From: Nocardioides nematodiphilus
GTDB lineage: Bacteria; Actinomycetota; Actinomycetes; Propionibacteriales; Nocardioidaceae
Reading direction: 5' to 3'
Assembly (NCBI RefSeq): GCF_020216525.1
Contig: NZ_JAIWOY010000003.1
Coordinates: forward strand, 144,344-208,343
Length of the DNA stretch: 64,000 nucleotides
The notes under the pieces were generated by a model. The model had not been told where the DNA came from. It saw only the letters and a program-made list of their open reading frames with translations, and made no database searches. The number at the start of each line of letters is the position of its first letter. The first letter of the stretch is position 1. The translations under genes were made by a program, and so were the position numbers. Below are positions 44,428 to 53,193 of the stretch, piece by piece.

Positions 44428-45060
44428 GTGCCAGCTGATCCGTCCCTGACCGTCGCCGTCGCCGACTACGTCGGCATCTTCGTGTTCGCGGTGACCGGTG
44501 GGCTGGTGGCGGTCCGCAAGGGCCTGGACATCTTCGGCGTGCTGGTGCTGGCCGGCACGACCGCGCTCGCTGGCGGGTTCCTGCGCGACGTCTTGATCGG
44601 TGCCACCCCACCTGCGGCGCTCGCCGACTGGCACCACCTGATCGTGCCGATCGGGGCGGGCCTGCTGACGTTCTGGTTCCACCCGGCGGTGAGCCGGCTG
44701 GAGAAGATGATCAACATCTTCGACGCCGCCGGCCTGGCGCTCTTCTGCGTCGCGGGTGCGCTCAAGGCGATGGACTTCGGTCTCGGCCCGCTGCCCTCGA
44801 CGATCCTGGGCATGGTCACCGCCATCGGCGGCGGCATGATCCGCGACATCCTCAGCGGCCGCATCCCGACCGTCCTGCAGCAGCAGATCTACGCCATCCC
44901 GGCCTTCGCCGGGGCCGCGGTGGCCGGCTTCGGGCACGAGCTCGGGCTCTCGCAGCTGCTGCTCGGCATCGTCGGCGGTCTGCTGTGCTTCATCTGGAGG
45001 GTGCTGGCGATCTGGAAGGACTGGCAGGCGCCCCTGCCGCGCGGGTCCGCCTCCGTCTGA
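44428..45060 (+). CDS. TRIC (trimeric intracellular cation) channel family protein
   Basis: The 210-residue membrane protein has seven predicted segments in a repeated three-helix arrangement. The two repeats are marked by ALAGGFLRDVLIG and AIGGGMIRDILSGRIP, diagnostic of the TRIC/UPF0126 (YicG) family of monovalent cation channels. The GTG start follows a GATCAT box by six bases. The gene converges on the lactone oxidase gene. Confidence 0.88.
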   Translation: MPADPSLTVAVADYVGIFVFAVTGGLVAVRKGLDIFGVLVLAGTTALAGGFLRDVLIGATPPAALADWHHLIVPIGAGLLTFWFHPAVSRLEKMINIFDAAGLALFCVAGALKAMDFGLGPLPSTILGMVTAIGGGMIRDILSGRIPTVLQQQIYAIPAFAGAAVAGFGHELGLSQLLLGIVGGLLCFIWRVLAIWKDWQAPLPRGSASV

Positions 45061-45064
45061 GCGC

Positions 45065-46369
45065 TCAGGCGCCCAGCACCCGACGCAGGTAGTCGTTGCC
45101 GAAGACCCGGTCCGGGTCGAGCCGGTCGCGCAGCGCGACGAACTCCGCGAAGCGCGGATAGCGCTCGGCGAGCGAGGCCGCGTCCTGGGTGTGGATCTTG
45201 CCCCAGTGCGGACGCCCGCCGGCGGCGCGGAGGATCGGCTCGAGGAGCGCGAAGTACGCGCGGTGCTCGGCGGCGTGGTGGGTGTGGAAGGCGAGATAGA
45301 ACGAGTCGCGCTCGTACGCCGTCGACAGGGCGACGTCGTCGGCCGGGGCGACCCGCAGCTCCACCGGGAACGAGATCCGCAGGTCGGAGGCGTCCAGGGC
45401 ACGGCGGCACTCACGCAGCACCTCGAGGCCGTCGGCGCGCGGGACGGCGTACTCCATCTCCCGGAACACGACCCGGCGCTCGGCGACGAAGACCCGGTGC
45501 GCGACGTCGGAGTAGGTGCGTGGGGAGAGCAGCGAGGCGTTCATCCGGTTCATCCGCGGGATCACGCCGGGGGCCAGGTTGGCCAGCGCGGCGAGGGTGC
45601 CGAAGGCCGTGTTCTGCAGGAAGTTGTCGTCGAACCACGCCTTGGTCGCCGAGAGCGGCTCGGTCTCGTCGAGCGAGGCGAGCCGGGTGTTGCGCTTGGT
45701 GAGCAGCCGGTCGGTGTGCGGGAACCAGTACGCGTCGACGTGGTGCGCCTCGGCCGTCATCGCGTCGAAGGAGCCGTGGAACTCCTCCCACGACATCGGC
45801 TGCTCGACCGCCTCCAGGGCGAAGAGCGGCTCGACCATGAACGTCACGTCGACCAGGACGCCCAGCGCACCCAGCCCGACCCGGCCGAGCGCGAAGACCT
45901 CGGGGTTGGACGTCGCGGAGCACGACAGCACCTCGCCCGTGCCGGTCACGATGGTGAAGCCCGCGAGCTGCGCGGACAGCCCAGCGGCCAGCAGCCCGCC
46001 GGTGCCGTGGGTTCCGGTCGAGACCGCGCCGGCGAGGGTCTGCTCGGCGATGTCGCCCATGTTGTGCAGCGACAGGCCGAGGCGCTCGAGGTCGGCGTTG
46101 AGCGTTTTGAGCTGGGTGCCGGCCCGCGCGGTGACGGTCATCGCCTCACGGTCGACGGCGACGATGCCGGTCATCCGGCCCGGCAGCAGATGCGTGCCCG
46201 AGCCGGGGGACGCGATCGCGGTGAAGCTGTGTCCCGTACCGGCAGCCTTCAGCGTCGTCCCGCCGTCGCGCGCCGCCACGATCGCGGCGATCACCTCGTC
46301 CAACGAGCCTGGCGTGATCACCCGTGAGGGGGAGGCGTGCTCGAGTCCGGACCAATTGCTCCAACCCAT
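45065..46369 (-). CDS. D-arabinono-1,4-lactone oxidase/L-gulonolactone oxidase-family FAD enzyme
   Basis: The 434-residue protein has a PCMH-type FAD domain (WSGLEHASPSRVITPGSLDEV, GTGHSFTAIA, GAVSTGTHGTGG) and a C-terminal ALO domain ending PHWGKIHTQDAASLAERYPRF with GNDYLRRVLG. Such enzymes oxidise sugar lactones or alditols. The ATG at 46369 follows a minus-strand TAACCT box (46377-46382) by seven bases. It diverges from hemH. Confidence 0.87.
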   Translation of the reverse strand: MGWSNWSGLEHASPSRVITPGSLDEVIAAIVAARDGGTTLKAAGTGHSFTAIASPGSGTHLLPGRMTGIVAVDREAMTVTARAGTQLKTLNADLERLGLSLHNMGDIAEQTLAGAVSTGTHGTGGLLAAGLSAQLAGFTIVTGTGEVLSCSATSNPEVFALGRVGLGALGVLVDVTFMVEPLFALEAVEQPMSWEEFHGSFDAMTAEAHHVDAYWFPHTDRLLTKRNTRLASLDETEPLSATKAWFDDNFLQNTAFGTLAALANLAPGVIPRMNRMNASLLSPRTYSDVAHRVFVAERRVVFREMEYAVPRADGLEVLRECRRALDASDLRISFPVELRVAPADDVALSTAYERDSFYLAFHTHHAAEHRAYFALLEPILRAAGGRPHWGKIHTQDAASLAERYPRFAEFVALRDRLDPDRVFGNDYLRRVLGA

Positions 46370-46407
46370 GTGCCGCAGGTTAGCGCCCGCCAAATAGGGT
46401 GGGGGCC
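46370..46407. promoter_or_regulatory. 38-bp divergent leaderless promoter between lactone oxidase gene and hemH
   Basis: Minus-strand TAACCT (46377-46382) and plus-strand TAGGGT (46395-46400) each end seven bases before the respective ATG. The two -35 regions overlap the opposite start sites, as in the pucR region. Confidence 0.6.
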
Positions 46408-47529
46408 ATGGACGCCTCGCCGCGCAACACCGGTCCGTACGACGCCTTGCTGCTGCTCTCCTTCGGCGGCCCGGAGAAGCCTGAGGACGTGGTGCCGTTC
46501 CTGGAGAACGTCACCCGCGGCCGTGGCATCCCCCGGGAGCGGCTCGAGGAGGTCGGCCAGCACTACTTCCTCTTCGGGGGCCGCTCGCCGATCAACGACC
46601 AGAATCGCGCCTTCCTCGCCGCCGTACGCGCCGACCTCGCCGACAACGGGATCGACCTGCCGGTCTATTGGGGCAACCGCAACTGGGAGCCCTACCTCGA
46701 CGACGTGGTCGCGCAGATGAAGGCCGACGGGATCAAGCGCGTCGCCGTCTTCGTCACCAGCGCGTACTCGTCCAACTCCTCGTGCCGGCAGTACCGCGAG
46801 AACCTGTTCGCGGCTCGCGAGCTGGCCGGTGGTGACGAGAGCGGCATCTCGTTCGACAAGCTCCGCCTGTACTACAACCACCCCGGCTTCACCGAGCCGG
46901 TCACCGACGGCATCCTCGCCGCGCTGCAGGAGCTCCCCGCCGACCTGCGCCACGACGCCCGGATCGTCTTCGTCACCCACTCGATCCCGACCGCCATGAA
47001 CGATGCGTCGGGCCCGCCGGACGCCGGCGGGGGCGCGTACGTCGCCCAGCACCTCGACGTCGCCCGGACGATCGCCGCCCGGGTCGCCGTCGAGACCGGC
47101 ATCGTCCACCCGCATGAGCTGGCCTTCTGCTCACGCTCGGGCTCTCCGCAGATCCCGTGGCTGGAGCCCGACGTCAACGACCGGCTCGAGCAGCTGGCCG
47201 CCGACGGCGTCAAGGCGGTCGTCCTCTGCCCGGTCGGTTTCGTCTCCGACCACATGGAGGTCGTCTACGACCTCGACACCGAGGCGCTGGCCACCTGCGA
47301 GCGGCTCGGCATCGCCGCGGCCCGCAGCGCCACCGCCGGCACCGATCGGCGTTTCGTCGCCGCGGTCCGCGACCTGCTCCTGGAGCGCGCCGCCGTCGAG
47401 CGCGGCACCGATGTCGCGCGTACGGCCGTCGGCGACCTCGGCCCCTGCTGGGACCGCTGCGCGGTGGGCTGCTGCGCGAGCCAGCGGGAGAGCAAGCCGA
47501 CCCTCACCGGCGTCGGGGACCCGGCATGA
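46408..47529 (+). CDS. hemH: Ferrochelatase, Fe-S actinobacterial type (coproporphyrin ferrochelatase)
   Basis: The 373-residue protein inserts iron into the porphyrin ring. Motifs are [37 protein letters not shown] and [13 protein letters not shown]126, C347, C351 and C355/C356 ([12 protein letters not shown]) match the [2Fe-2S] ligands of actinobacterial ferrochelatases, which normally use coproporphyrin III. The ATG at 46408 is preceded by TAGGGT with seven bases between, so the mRNA is leaderless. The suhB-like gene follows after 49 bases. Confidence 0.93.
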   Translation: MDASPRNTGPYDALLLLSFGGPEKPEDVVPFLENVTRGRGIPRERLEEVGQHYFLFGGRSPINDQNRAFLAAVRADLADNGIDLPVYWGNRNWEPYLDDVVAQMKADGIKRVAVFVTSAYSSNSSCRQYRENLFAARELAGGDESGISFDKLRLYYNHPGFTEPVTDGILAALQELPADLRHDARIVFVTHSIPTAMNDASGPPDAGGGAYVAQHLDVARTIAARVAVETGIVHPHELAFCSRSGSPQIPWLEPDVNDRLEQLAADGVKAVVLCPVGFVSDHMEVVYDLDTEALATCERLGIAAARSATAGTDRRFVAAVRDLLLERAAVERGTDVARTAVGDLGPCWDRCAVGCCASQRESKPTLTGVGDPA

Positions 47530-47578
47530 GCCACCCCGCCCGGATGCTCGCTCCGCTCCGGGTCGGACAGGGCCGCCG

Positions 47579-48397
47579 ATGAGTGCGCCCACCGCGATCG
47601 AGCTGCTCGCCCTGGCCCAGGAGGCGGCCCGCGCCGCCGCCGACCTGGTCCGGGACCGCGCCCTGCGCGCGGTCGAGGTCGCCGCGACCAAGTCGACCGA
47701 CACCGACGTCGTCACCGAGGCCGACCGGGCCAGCGAGGAGCTGATCCGCCGGATCATCCTGGCCAAGCGCCCCGACGACTCGTTCCTCGGTGAGGAGGGC
47801 GACGACGTCGAGGGCACCTCGGGCGTGCGCTGGATCGCCGATCCGATCGACGGCACCGTCAACTTCCTCTACGGGATCCCGCGCTACGCCGTCTCGATCG
47901 CCGCCGAGCGTGACGGCGAGGTCGTCGCCGGCGTGGTGATCAACGTGCCCCACCGCATCGAGTACACCGGCCACATCGATGCCGACGGTCGCCCGGTGGC
48001 CCGTCGCGACGGCCGTGCGATCACCGTCGCCGCGCCGGCCCCGCTGGGCAAGCGCCTGATCGCCACCGGGTTCGGGTACGACGCCGGGCTGCGCCGCCTC
48101 CAGGCCCAGTGCCTGGTCCGGCTGCTGCCGCAGGTGCGCGACATCCGCCGCCTGGGCTCGTGCGCGCTCGACGTCTGCGACGTCGCCCAGGGCATCTTCG
48201 ACGGCTACCTGGAGGAGGGCGTGCACCTGTGGGACCACGCCGCCGCCGGCCTGATCGCCCGCGGCGCGGGCGCGCGTACCGAGGTCGCGGTCGGACTCGG
48301 CGGTGGCGAGCTCCTCCTCGCGGCCCCGGAGCACGGCTTCGATGCCCTGCGTGTGGCCGCCGTGGAGGCCGGGTACTTCGCCCCGCCGGGGGAATAG
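47579..48397 (+). CDS. Inositol monophosphatase-family protein (SuhB/HisN-like)
   Basis: The 272-residue protein has the lithium-sensitive phosphatase motifs FLGEEGDD, WIADPIDGTVNFLYGIP and VHLWDHAAAGLIARGAG. Substrates may be inositol phosphate or histidinol phosphate. In mycobacteria suhB (Rv2701c) sits at this place in the conserved block with DUF4193, DUF3093 and dut. It follows hemH on the same strand. Confidence 0.9.
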   Translation: MSAPTAIELLALAQEAARAAADLVRDRALRAVEVAATKSTDTDVVTEADRASEELIRRIILAKRPDDSFLGEEGDDVEGTSGVRWIADPIDGTVNFLYGIPRYAVSIAAERDGEVVAGVVINVPHRIEYTGHIDADGRPVARRDGRAITVAAPAPLGKRLIATGFGYDAGLRRLQAQCLVRLLPQVRDIRRLGSCALDVCDVAQGIFDGYLEEGVHLWDHAAAGLIARGAGARTEVAVGLGGGELLLAAPEHGFDALRVAAVEAGYFAPPGE

Positions 48398-48537
48398 CTG
48401 ACCTTCACCTGACGTTCATGGAGCGAATCTCGATCAGGGCGTGCATCCACCGCGTCCATACGGCACAATCACCGCCCGACCGGTGACATGGGGCCGGGTC
48501 GGCAGATGACGCTGGTAGCACGAAGAAGGGGACGGGT
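48398..48537 (+). promoter_or_regulatory. Upstream region of DUF4193 gene
   Basis: The region holds an A/T-richer stretch (CATACGGCACAATC near 48460) that may be the promoter and GAAGAAGGGG just before the ATG at 48538 as ribosome-binding site. No inverted repeat stands out. Confidence 0.35.
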
Positions 48538-48828
48538 ATGGCGACGGACTACGACGCACCGCGCAAGAACGAGGAAGAGCAGTCCGAGGAGAGCATCGAG
48601 GAGCTCAAGGCCCGGCGTCACGACAAGAACTCCGGCAAGGTCGACGAGGACGAGGCGGAGGCCGCCGAGTCGTTCGAGCTCCCGGGTGCGGATCTGTCGC
48701 ACGAGGAGCTCGCCGTCGAGGTCAAGCCCAAGCAGGACGACGAGTTCACCTGCATGAGCTGCTTCCTGGTCCACCACCGCAGCCAGCTGGCTGACGCGAA
48801 GAAGATGATCTGCCGCGACTGCGCCTGA
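48538..48828 (+). CDS. DUF4193 small zinc-ribbon protein
   Basis: The 96-residue protein is acidic, with a C-terminal CMSC...CRDC zinc ribbon (TCMSCFLVHHRSQLADAKKMICRDCA). It is the actinobacterial DUF4193 family (Rv2699c type), of unknown function. It is followed by a strong terminator. Confidence 0.88.
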   Translation: MATDYDAPRKNEEEQSEESIEELKARRHDKNSGKVDEDEAEAAESFELPGADLSHEELAVEVKPKQDDEFTCMSCFLVHHRSQLADAKKMICRDCA

Positions 48829-48841
48829 CGCAGAACCGACG

Positions 48842-48869
48842 AAGGGCCCCGCCATCGGCGGGGCCCTTT
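48842..48869. terminator. Strong bidirectional terminator
   Basis: AAGGGCCCCGCC (48842-48853) and GGCGGGGCCCTT (48857-48868) form a perfect 12-base stem with a three-base loop, followed by T residues. It separates the convergent DUF4193 and DUF4235 genes. Confidence 0.85.
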
Positions 48870-48882
48870 CACGTTCTGTCCG

Positions 48883-49191
48883 CTACTTGCCGTCCTTGGA
48901 GAGCTGCGGTGGCAGCTGGCCGGTCGACTTCACGTAGTAGGTGGCCGCGCGCCGCTGGGCGAGCATCTTGCCCAGCGCCATCGCCGCGCCGGTCATCGCC
49001 GACCAGGCCACGGCCTCCCACAGCTGCACGTCGGGGTCGGCGGGGTTCGTCGGCGGCTTGCGCTTGGTGCTGGTCTGCCAGAACTTGTTCAGCGCCACAT
49101 TGGTGACGCGGGCCGCGGCCAGGCCGGAGCCCAGGGCCATCACGGACCACACCTTCGAGTTCTTCTGGCCGGCTGCCTTCTTCTTCCCCAT
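48883..49191 (-). CDS. DUF4235 family protein
   Basis: The 102-residue protein has a basic N-terminus (MGKKKAAGQKNSK), two hydrophobic segments at about 14-30 and 60-80, and matches the DUF4235 pattern (small actinobacterial membrane proteins). Function unknown. A minus-strand TAGTCT box (49199-49204) ends seven bases before the ATG, so it is probably leaderless. Together with the ABC ATPase gene it interrupts the otherwise conserved suhB-to-dut block. Confidence 0.82.
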   Translation of the reverse strand: MGKKKAAGQKNSKVWSVMALGSGLAAARVTNVALNKFWQTSTKRKPPTNPADPDVQLWEAVAWSAMTGAAMALGKMLAQRRAATYYVKSTGQLPPQLSKDGK

Positions 49192-49258
49192 GGATCACAG
49201 ACTAGCGGCATACCCGAGGTACGCTCCGGTGCCTTCTGCCGCACAAGGAGAGTCGTCG

Positions 49259-50083
49259 ATGAGCCACCCCGTCCTCGAGCTGAGCGAGGTCACCTTCCGC
49301 CGCCAGGGCAAGGAGATCCTGCAGGGCATCGATCTGACGGTGCGCGCCGGCGAGCACTGGGCGCTGCTGGGCCCCAACGGCGCCGGCAAGAGCACCATCC
49401 TCGGCTTCTGCGGCGCCCAGGCACACCCGTCCTCCGGCACCGTCGACGTCCTCGGGCACCGCCTCGGGCGCGTCGATGTCCACGAGCTGCGCCGCGTGAT
49501 CGGCCACGTCAATCCCCGTCACGGCCTGCAGTCGGCCCTCAGCGTCCTCGAGGTCGTCCTGAGCGGCCTGACCGGCACCGTCGAGCTCCCGGCCCGCTGG
49601 GAGCCCACGCCCGAGCAGCTCGAGCGGGCGCACGCCCTGATCGCCGAGGTCGGCCTCAGCGGTCGTGACGAGCGTCGCTGGCCGACGATGTCCCAGGGCG
49701 AGCGCGGCCGCGCGCTGATCGCCCGGGCGCTGATCGCCGAGCCCCGGCTGCTGCTGCTCGACGAGCCCTCGACCGGCCTCGACGTCGCCGCGCGCGAGCA
49801 GCTCCTCGCCACGGTGGGGGAGCTGGTGCGCACCCACCCCGAGCTCTCCTCGGTGCTCGTCACCCACCACCTCGAGGAGCTGCCGGTGACGACCACGCAC
49901 GCGCTGGTCATCGCCCACGGTCGCGTGATCGCCTCGGGCGATGTCGGCGCGACCGTCACCAGCGAGACCATCACCGCGGCCTTCGAGCACCCGATCCGGG
50001 TCGAGCGCGAGCGCGGCCGGTGGAGCGCCCGCTCCGCGTGGCACGCGGACTGGCAGGACGGCGACACCGAGAGCGTCGCCTGA
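49259..50083 (+). CDS. ABC transporter ATP-binding protein
   Basis: The 274-residue protein has Walker A LGPNGAGKST, signature MSQGERGRALIARAL, Walker B RLLLLDEPSTGLD and H-loop LVTHHLEELP. It resembles the stand-alone YlmA-like (iron-type) ATPases found as single genes in actinobacteria. No permease gene is adjacent. AAGGAGAG precedes the ATG, and a TACGCT box about 40 bases upstream may be the promoter. Confidence 0.87.
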   Translation: MSHPVLELSEVTFRRQGKEILQGIDLTVRAGEHWALLGPNGAGKSTILGFCGAQAHPSSGTVDVLGHRLGRVDVHELRRVIGHVNPRHGLQSALSVLEVVLSGLTGTVELPARWEPTPEQLERAHALIAEVGLSGRDERRWPTMSQGERGRALIARALIAEPRLLLLDEPSTGLDVAAREQLLATVGELVRTHPELSSVLVTHHLEELPVTTTHALVIAHGRVIASGDVGATVTSETITAAFEHPIRVERERGRWSARSAWHADWQDGDTESVA

Positions 50084-50087
50084 CCTG

Positions 50088-50579
50088 CTACCTGCGGGTC
50101 AGCGCCGTGATCGCGGCGGCGAGCCGGTCCGGGTGGCGGGTCGCGATCAGCCAGTACGGCGCCGGGTCGGCCGGGTCCTCGATCGCGACCCTCACCGCTC
50201 GCTTCAGGTAGGGCCGCAGCACGAGGTAGGCCCGGGCGTCGGCGTCCTGCCCGGCGAGCCGGCGAGCGGCGTCCGGGTCGAGCGCCTCGGCCGTCCCGAG
50301 GAAGCTGGCCTCGATCTGCGCGCGGCCGGCGCGCAGCGCGCCGTCCCCGACCACGATCCGCGCGCCGCCGTACGAGATGAACCCCAGCGCGAGCAGCGCC
50401 AGGATGGCGGCCGTCAGGCCCCAGGCCAGAGCGGCCGGCATCGACACGCTCATCGCCAGCCAGAGGGTGGCGACGAACATCGTCCCCTGCACCCACCAGC
50501 GCAGCGGCACGGTCAGGCGCTCGACGTACGGGGCGGTGCTCGCTGTGCTCACGAGGCGAGAGTTTTTCATCCCTGCCAC
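50088..50579 (-). CDS. DUF3093 membrane protein
   Basis: The 163-residue protein has two adjacent membrane segments (residues about 30-70) and a soluble C-terminal part, matching DUF3093 (Rv2698 type). Function unknown. The start is uncertain between GTG 50579 and ATG 50570. It diverges from dut, as in other actinobacteria. Confidence 0.85.
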   Translation of the reverse strand: MAGMKNSRLVSTASTAPYVERLTVPLRWWVQGTMFVATLWLAMSVSMPAALAWGLTAAILALLALGFISYGGARIVVGDGALRAGRAQIEASFLGTAEALDPDAARRLAGQDADARAYLVLRPYLKRAVRVAIEDPADPAPYWLIATRHPDRLAAAITALTRR

Positions 50580-50605
50580 CAGAACCCGTGATCCGGGTGC
50601 CGCGA

Positions 50606-50611
50606 TAGGGT
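50606..50611 (+). promoter_or_regulatory. -10 box of dut
   Basis: TAGGGT ends six bases before the dut GTG at 50618, predicting a leaderless transcript. Confidence 0.6.
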
Positions 50612-50617
50612 CCCGCC

Positions 50618-51076
50618 GTGTCCGAACCCACCGTCGAGATCGCCCTGCACCGCCTCGATCCGGAGCTCTCGCCGCCCGCCTACGCCCACCCCGGCGACGC
50701 CGGCGCGGACGTGGTCACCGCCGTCGACGTCACCCTGGCGCCCGGTGAGCGGGCGCTGGTGCCGACCGGGATCGCGATCGCCCTGCCGCACGGGTACGTC
50801 GCCCTGCTGCACCCGCGCTCGGGCCTGGCGATGCGCCACGGCCTGTCCATCGTCAACACCCCCGGCACCGTCGACGCGGGCTTCCGCGGCGAGATCAAGG
50901 TGCTGCTGGTCAACCTCGACCCGCGCGAGCCGATCGTGCTGCGCCGCGGCGACCGGATCGCCCAGATGGTGATCCAGCGCGTCGAGACCGCTCGCTTCGT
51001 GGACGTCGAGGTCCTGCCTGACTCCGTCCGGGGTACAGGGGGTTACGGTTCTACCGGAGGGTTCTCGCAGGGTTGA
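50618..51076 (+). CDS. dut: dUTP diphosphatase (dUTPase)
   Basis: The 152-residue protein has the five dUTPase motifs: [52 protein letters not shown] and the C-terminal [11 protein letters not shown]. It hydrolyses dUTP to dUMP and diphosphate, keeping uracil out of DNA. It starts a run of genes (dut, DUF3710, OB-fold, DUF3159) on the same strand. Confidence 0.95.
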   Translation: MSEPTVEIALHRLDPELSPPAYAHPGDAGADVVTAVDVTLAPGERALVPTGIAIALPHGYVALLHPRSGLAMRHGLSIVNTPGTVDAGFRGEIKVLLVNLDPREPIVLRRGDRIAQMVIQRVETARFVDVEVLPDSVRGTGGYGSTGGFSQG

Positions 51077-51117
51077 GCCCGGCGAGACGTCCCCATCGAT
51101 CAGAGAGAGCATCCGCG

Positions 51118-51798
51118 TTGAAGTTCCGTCGCAAGTCCACGACCGAGGCCGTCGAGATCGACCTAGACGCCATCCCCGACGACGACGAGATCGATCTCGA
51201 CCGCGCTGAGGACGCCGGCGAGGGCGCTGTCGCCGACGGCCCGCGCGGCCCCTACGACATCGACGAGATCCCGGCCGACGCCCAGCCGATCGGCCGCATC
51301 GACCTCGGCTCCCTGCACATCCCTAGCGTCGACGGGCTCGAGCTGCGCCTCCAGGTCGACGAGGCCACCGGCCAGATCGCGGCCGTCATGCTCACCGGCG
51401 AGGACGGCGCGCTCGAGCTGCGCGCCTTCGCCGCCCCCCGCAACGGCGACCTCTGGGGCGAGGTGCTGCCTCAGCTGGCCGCCGACGTCCAGGCCCGCGG
51501 TGGCCAGGTCGGCCAGCGCGACGGCAACTTCGGCCCCGAGCTGCTCTGCCAGCTCGCGGTCACCTTGCCCGACGGCGAGCAGGGCGTGCAGCCCTCGCGC
51601 ATCCTCGGCATCAACGGCCCGCGCTGGATGCTGCGCGCCACCTTCCTCGGGCGCCCCGCGGTCGAGGCCGAGGTCGGCCAGGCCTGGGAGGGCGTGCTGC
51701 ACCACGTCGTCGTCAGCCGTGGCAAGACCGCCCTGCCCAAGGGCGAGGCGCTCCCCATCGTCATCCCGCCGAACGCCCAGCAGGTGCAGGAAGCATGA
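51118..51798 (+). CDS. DUF3710 family protein
   Basis: The 226-residue protein starts MKFRRKSTTEAVEIDLD with an acidic N-terminal part and continues with the DUF3710 core (GRIDLGSLHIPSVDGLELRLQ, GINGPRWMLRATFLGRP). Function unknown (Rv2696c type). I use the TTG at 51118 because the family begins with KFRRK; an in-frame TTG at 51073 overlapping the dut stop is the alternative. Confidence 0.85.
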   Translation: MKFRRKSTTEAVEIDLDAIPDDDEIDLDRAEDAGEGAVADGPRGPYDIDEIPADAQPIGRIDLGSLHIPSVDGLELRLQVDEATGQIAAVMLTGEDGALELRAFAAPRNGDLWGEVLPQLAADVQARGGQVGQRDGNFGPELLCQLAVTLPDGEQGVQPSRILGINGPRWMLRATFLGRPAVEAEVGQAWEGVLHHVVVSRGKTALPKGEALPIVIPPNAQQVQEA

Positions 51799-52142
51799 GC
51801 AAGATCCGGGACGCCATCACCGCCTGGTCCAAGGACGCCGACGGCTTCGGCGAGCAGCCCGACTTCGTCTGCGACGGGGTCACGCCGATCGCCGAGGCCG
51901 CCGATCGTGACCGCACCTGGCTGCGCGGCACGCTTCGCACCGTCACGATGCGCCCGCGAGGCGGCGCGCCCGCGCTGGAGGCCGAGCTCTTCGACGGCTC
52001 CGACGTGGTGACGGTCGTGTGGCTGGGCCGGCGCCAGATCAACGGCATCGCGCCCGGCGTCTCCCTCGAGGTGAAGGGCCGGATCGCCCGCTACGACGGC
52101 GTCCGGACCATCTTCAACCCTCGCTACGAGCTCATCCCGTGA
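51795..52142 (+). CDS. OB-fold nucleic acid-binding protein
   Basis: The 115-residue protein is a single OB-fold (RTWLRGTLRTVTMRPRGGAPALEAELFDGSD, VVWLGRRQINGIAPGVSLEVKGRIA) of the type found between DUF3710 and DUF3159 genes in actinobacteria. It overlaps DUF3710 by four bases and DUF3159 by four. The binding partner is unknown. Confidence 0.85.
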   Translation: MSKIRDAITAWSKDADGFGEQPDFVCDGVTPIAEAADRDRTWLRGTLRTVTMRPRGGAPALEAELFDGSDVVTVVWLGRRQINGIAPGVSLEVKGRIARYDGVRTIFNPRYELIP

Positions 52143-52879
52143 CCGATCCGGCGACCCCCGAGCCGTCGGAGCACGCAGAGCCGGAGCACCCGGAGCACCA
52201 CCACGTCGGTGTCGACACTGTCGAGGCCGTCGTACGCCGCCAGATGGCCGAGTCGCTCGGCGGTCGCCGCGGCATGCTCGAGGCCGCCCTTCCCGGCCTT
52301 GCCTTCACGCTCGTCTGGCTGGTCGCCAAGGACATCAAGCTGGCGATGATCGCCGGCATCGCGCTGGCCGGCGTCGCCCTGCTGTGGCGCCTCGTCGAGC
52401 GCACCACGATCCAGTACGTCGCCAACGCCATCGTCGGCATCGGCATCGGCTGGCTGGTCGTGCACATCGCCCGCAACATGGGCGGCTCGCAGGAGGACCA
52501 GGCGCTCGCCTTCTTCGTCCCGGGCGTCGTCATCACCGGCGTCTACACCGTGCTGCTGGTGATCAGCTGCCTGGTCCGCTGGCCCGCCATCGGGTTCATG
52601 GTCGGCAGCGTCGCCGGGGACCCGCTCGAGTGGCACGACAACCGGCAGATCGTCACGCTCTGCACGCGGCTGACCTGGCTCTTCCTCGCGCCCGGCGCGA
52701 TCCTCGCGCTCGTCGAGGGGGTCGTGATCCTGCTCGGCTACGGCGGGGCGATGCACAAGGACGCCGCCGTCCTGGTGCTCGGGATCATCCGTCTCGGGAT
52801 CGGGTGGCCGCTGCGGCTGCTCGCCTGGGGTGGGATGGTCTGGCTGCTGGCGAGGAACGCCACCCCGCTCGAGGGCTGA
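52139..52879 (+). CDS. DUF3159 membrane protein
   Basis: The 246-residue protein has a hydrophilic His/Glu-rich N-terminus and about six membrane segments, matching DUF3159 (Rv2694c-like). Function unknown. Translational coupling (GTGA) with the OB-fold gene is apparent. Confidence 0.85.
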   Translation: MTDPATPEPSEHAEPEHPEHHHVGVDTVEAVVRRQMAESLGGRRGMLEAALPGLAFTLVWLVAKDIKLAMIAGIALAGVALLWRLVERTTIQYVANAIVGIGIGWLVVHIARNMGGSQEDQALAFFVPGVVITGVYTVLLVISCLVRWPAIGFMVGSVAGDPLEWHDNRQIVTLCTRLTWLFLAPGAILALVEGVVILLGYGGAMHKDAAVLVLGIIRLGIGWPLRLLAWGGMVWLLARNATPLEG

Positions 52880-53193
52880 GCCTGCCGGGGCACCGCGGCC
52901 GCCCGGCCGCCACGTCATGGGGCCCGCGGCGCGAGCCCGCGGCCGGCACGCGCCCTTGCGGCAGACGACGGGGCGAGCTGCGCTCGCTGCTCCTCGCTCG
53001 TCGCGACGCCTTCGAGCTTCGTTCCTCGCTCGGGCGGCTCCTCGCTTCGTCGCTACCGCGCAGCGGACTTCGTCCGGCGCGTTCCTTTCGTAGCGCCCCT
53101 GCGGGCGGCACCGTCCGCCGTCCCGCACCAGTGGTCGCTGACGCGATCCGGTCGCCCACGGTGCTGCGTGGGCGACCGCGAGCGGGGTGGGCG
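52880..53193. other. Non-coding gap with CTCGCT-rich low complexity and a terminator
   Basis: No gene is supported in these 314 bases. The middle has repeated GCTCGCT/CCTCGCT words near 52975-53060. At the right side CGGTCGCCCAC (53149-53159) pairs with GTGGGCGACCG (53168-53178), an 11-base stem with an eight-base loop between the convergent DUF3159 and trkA genes, a likely bidirectional terminator. Confidence 0.6.

Noticed and set aside
52880..53193. Small protein gene in the gap before the TrkA genes
   Set aside because: Possible frames are Arg/Ser/Pro-rich with no start context and no known domain.
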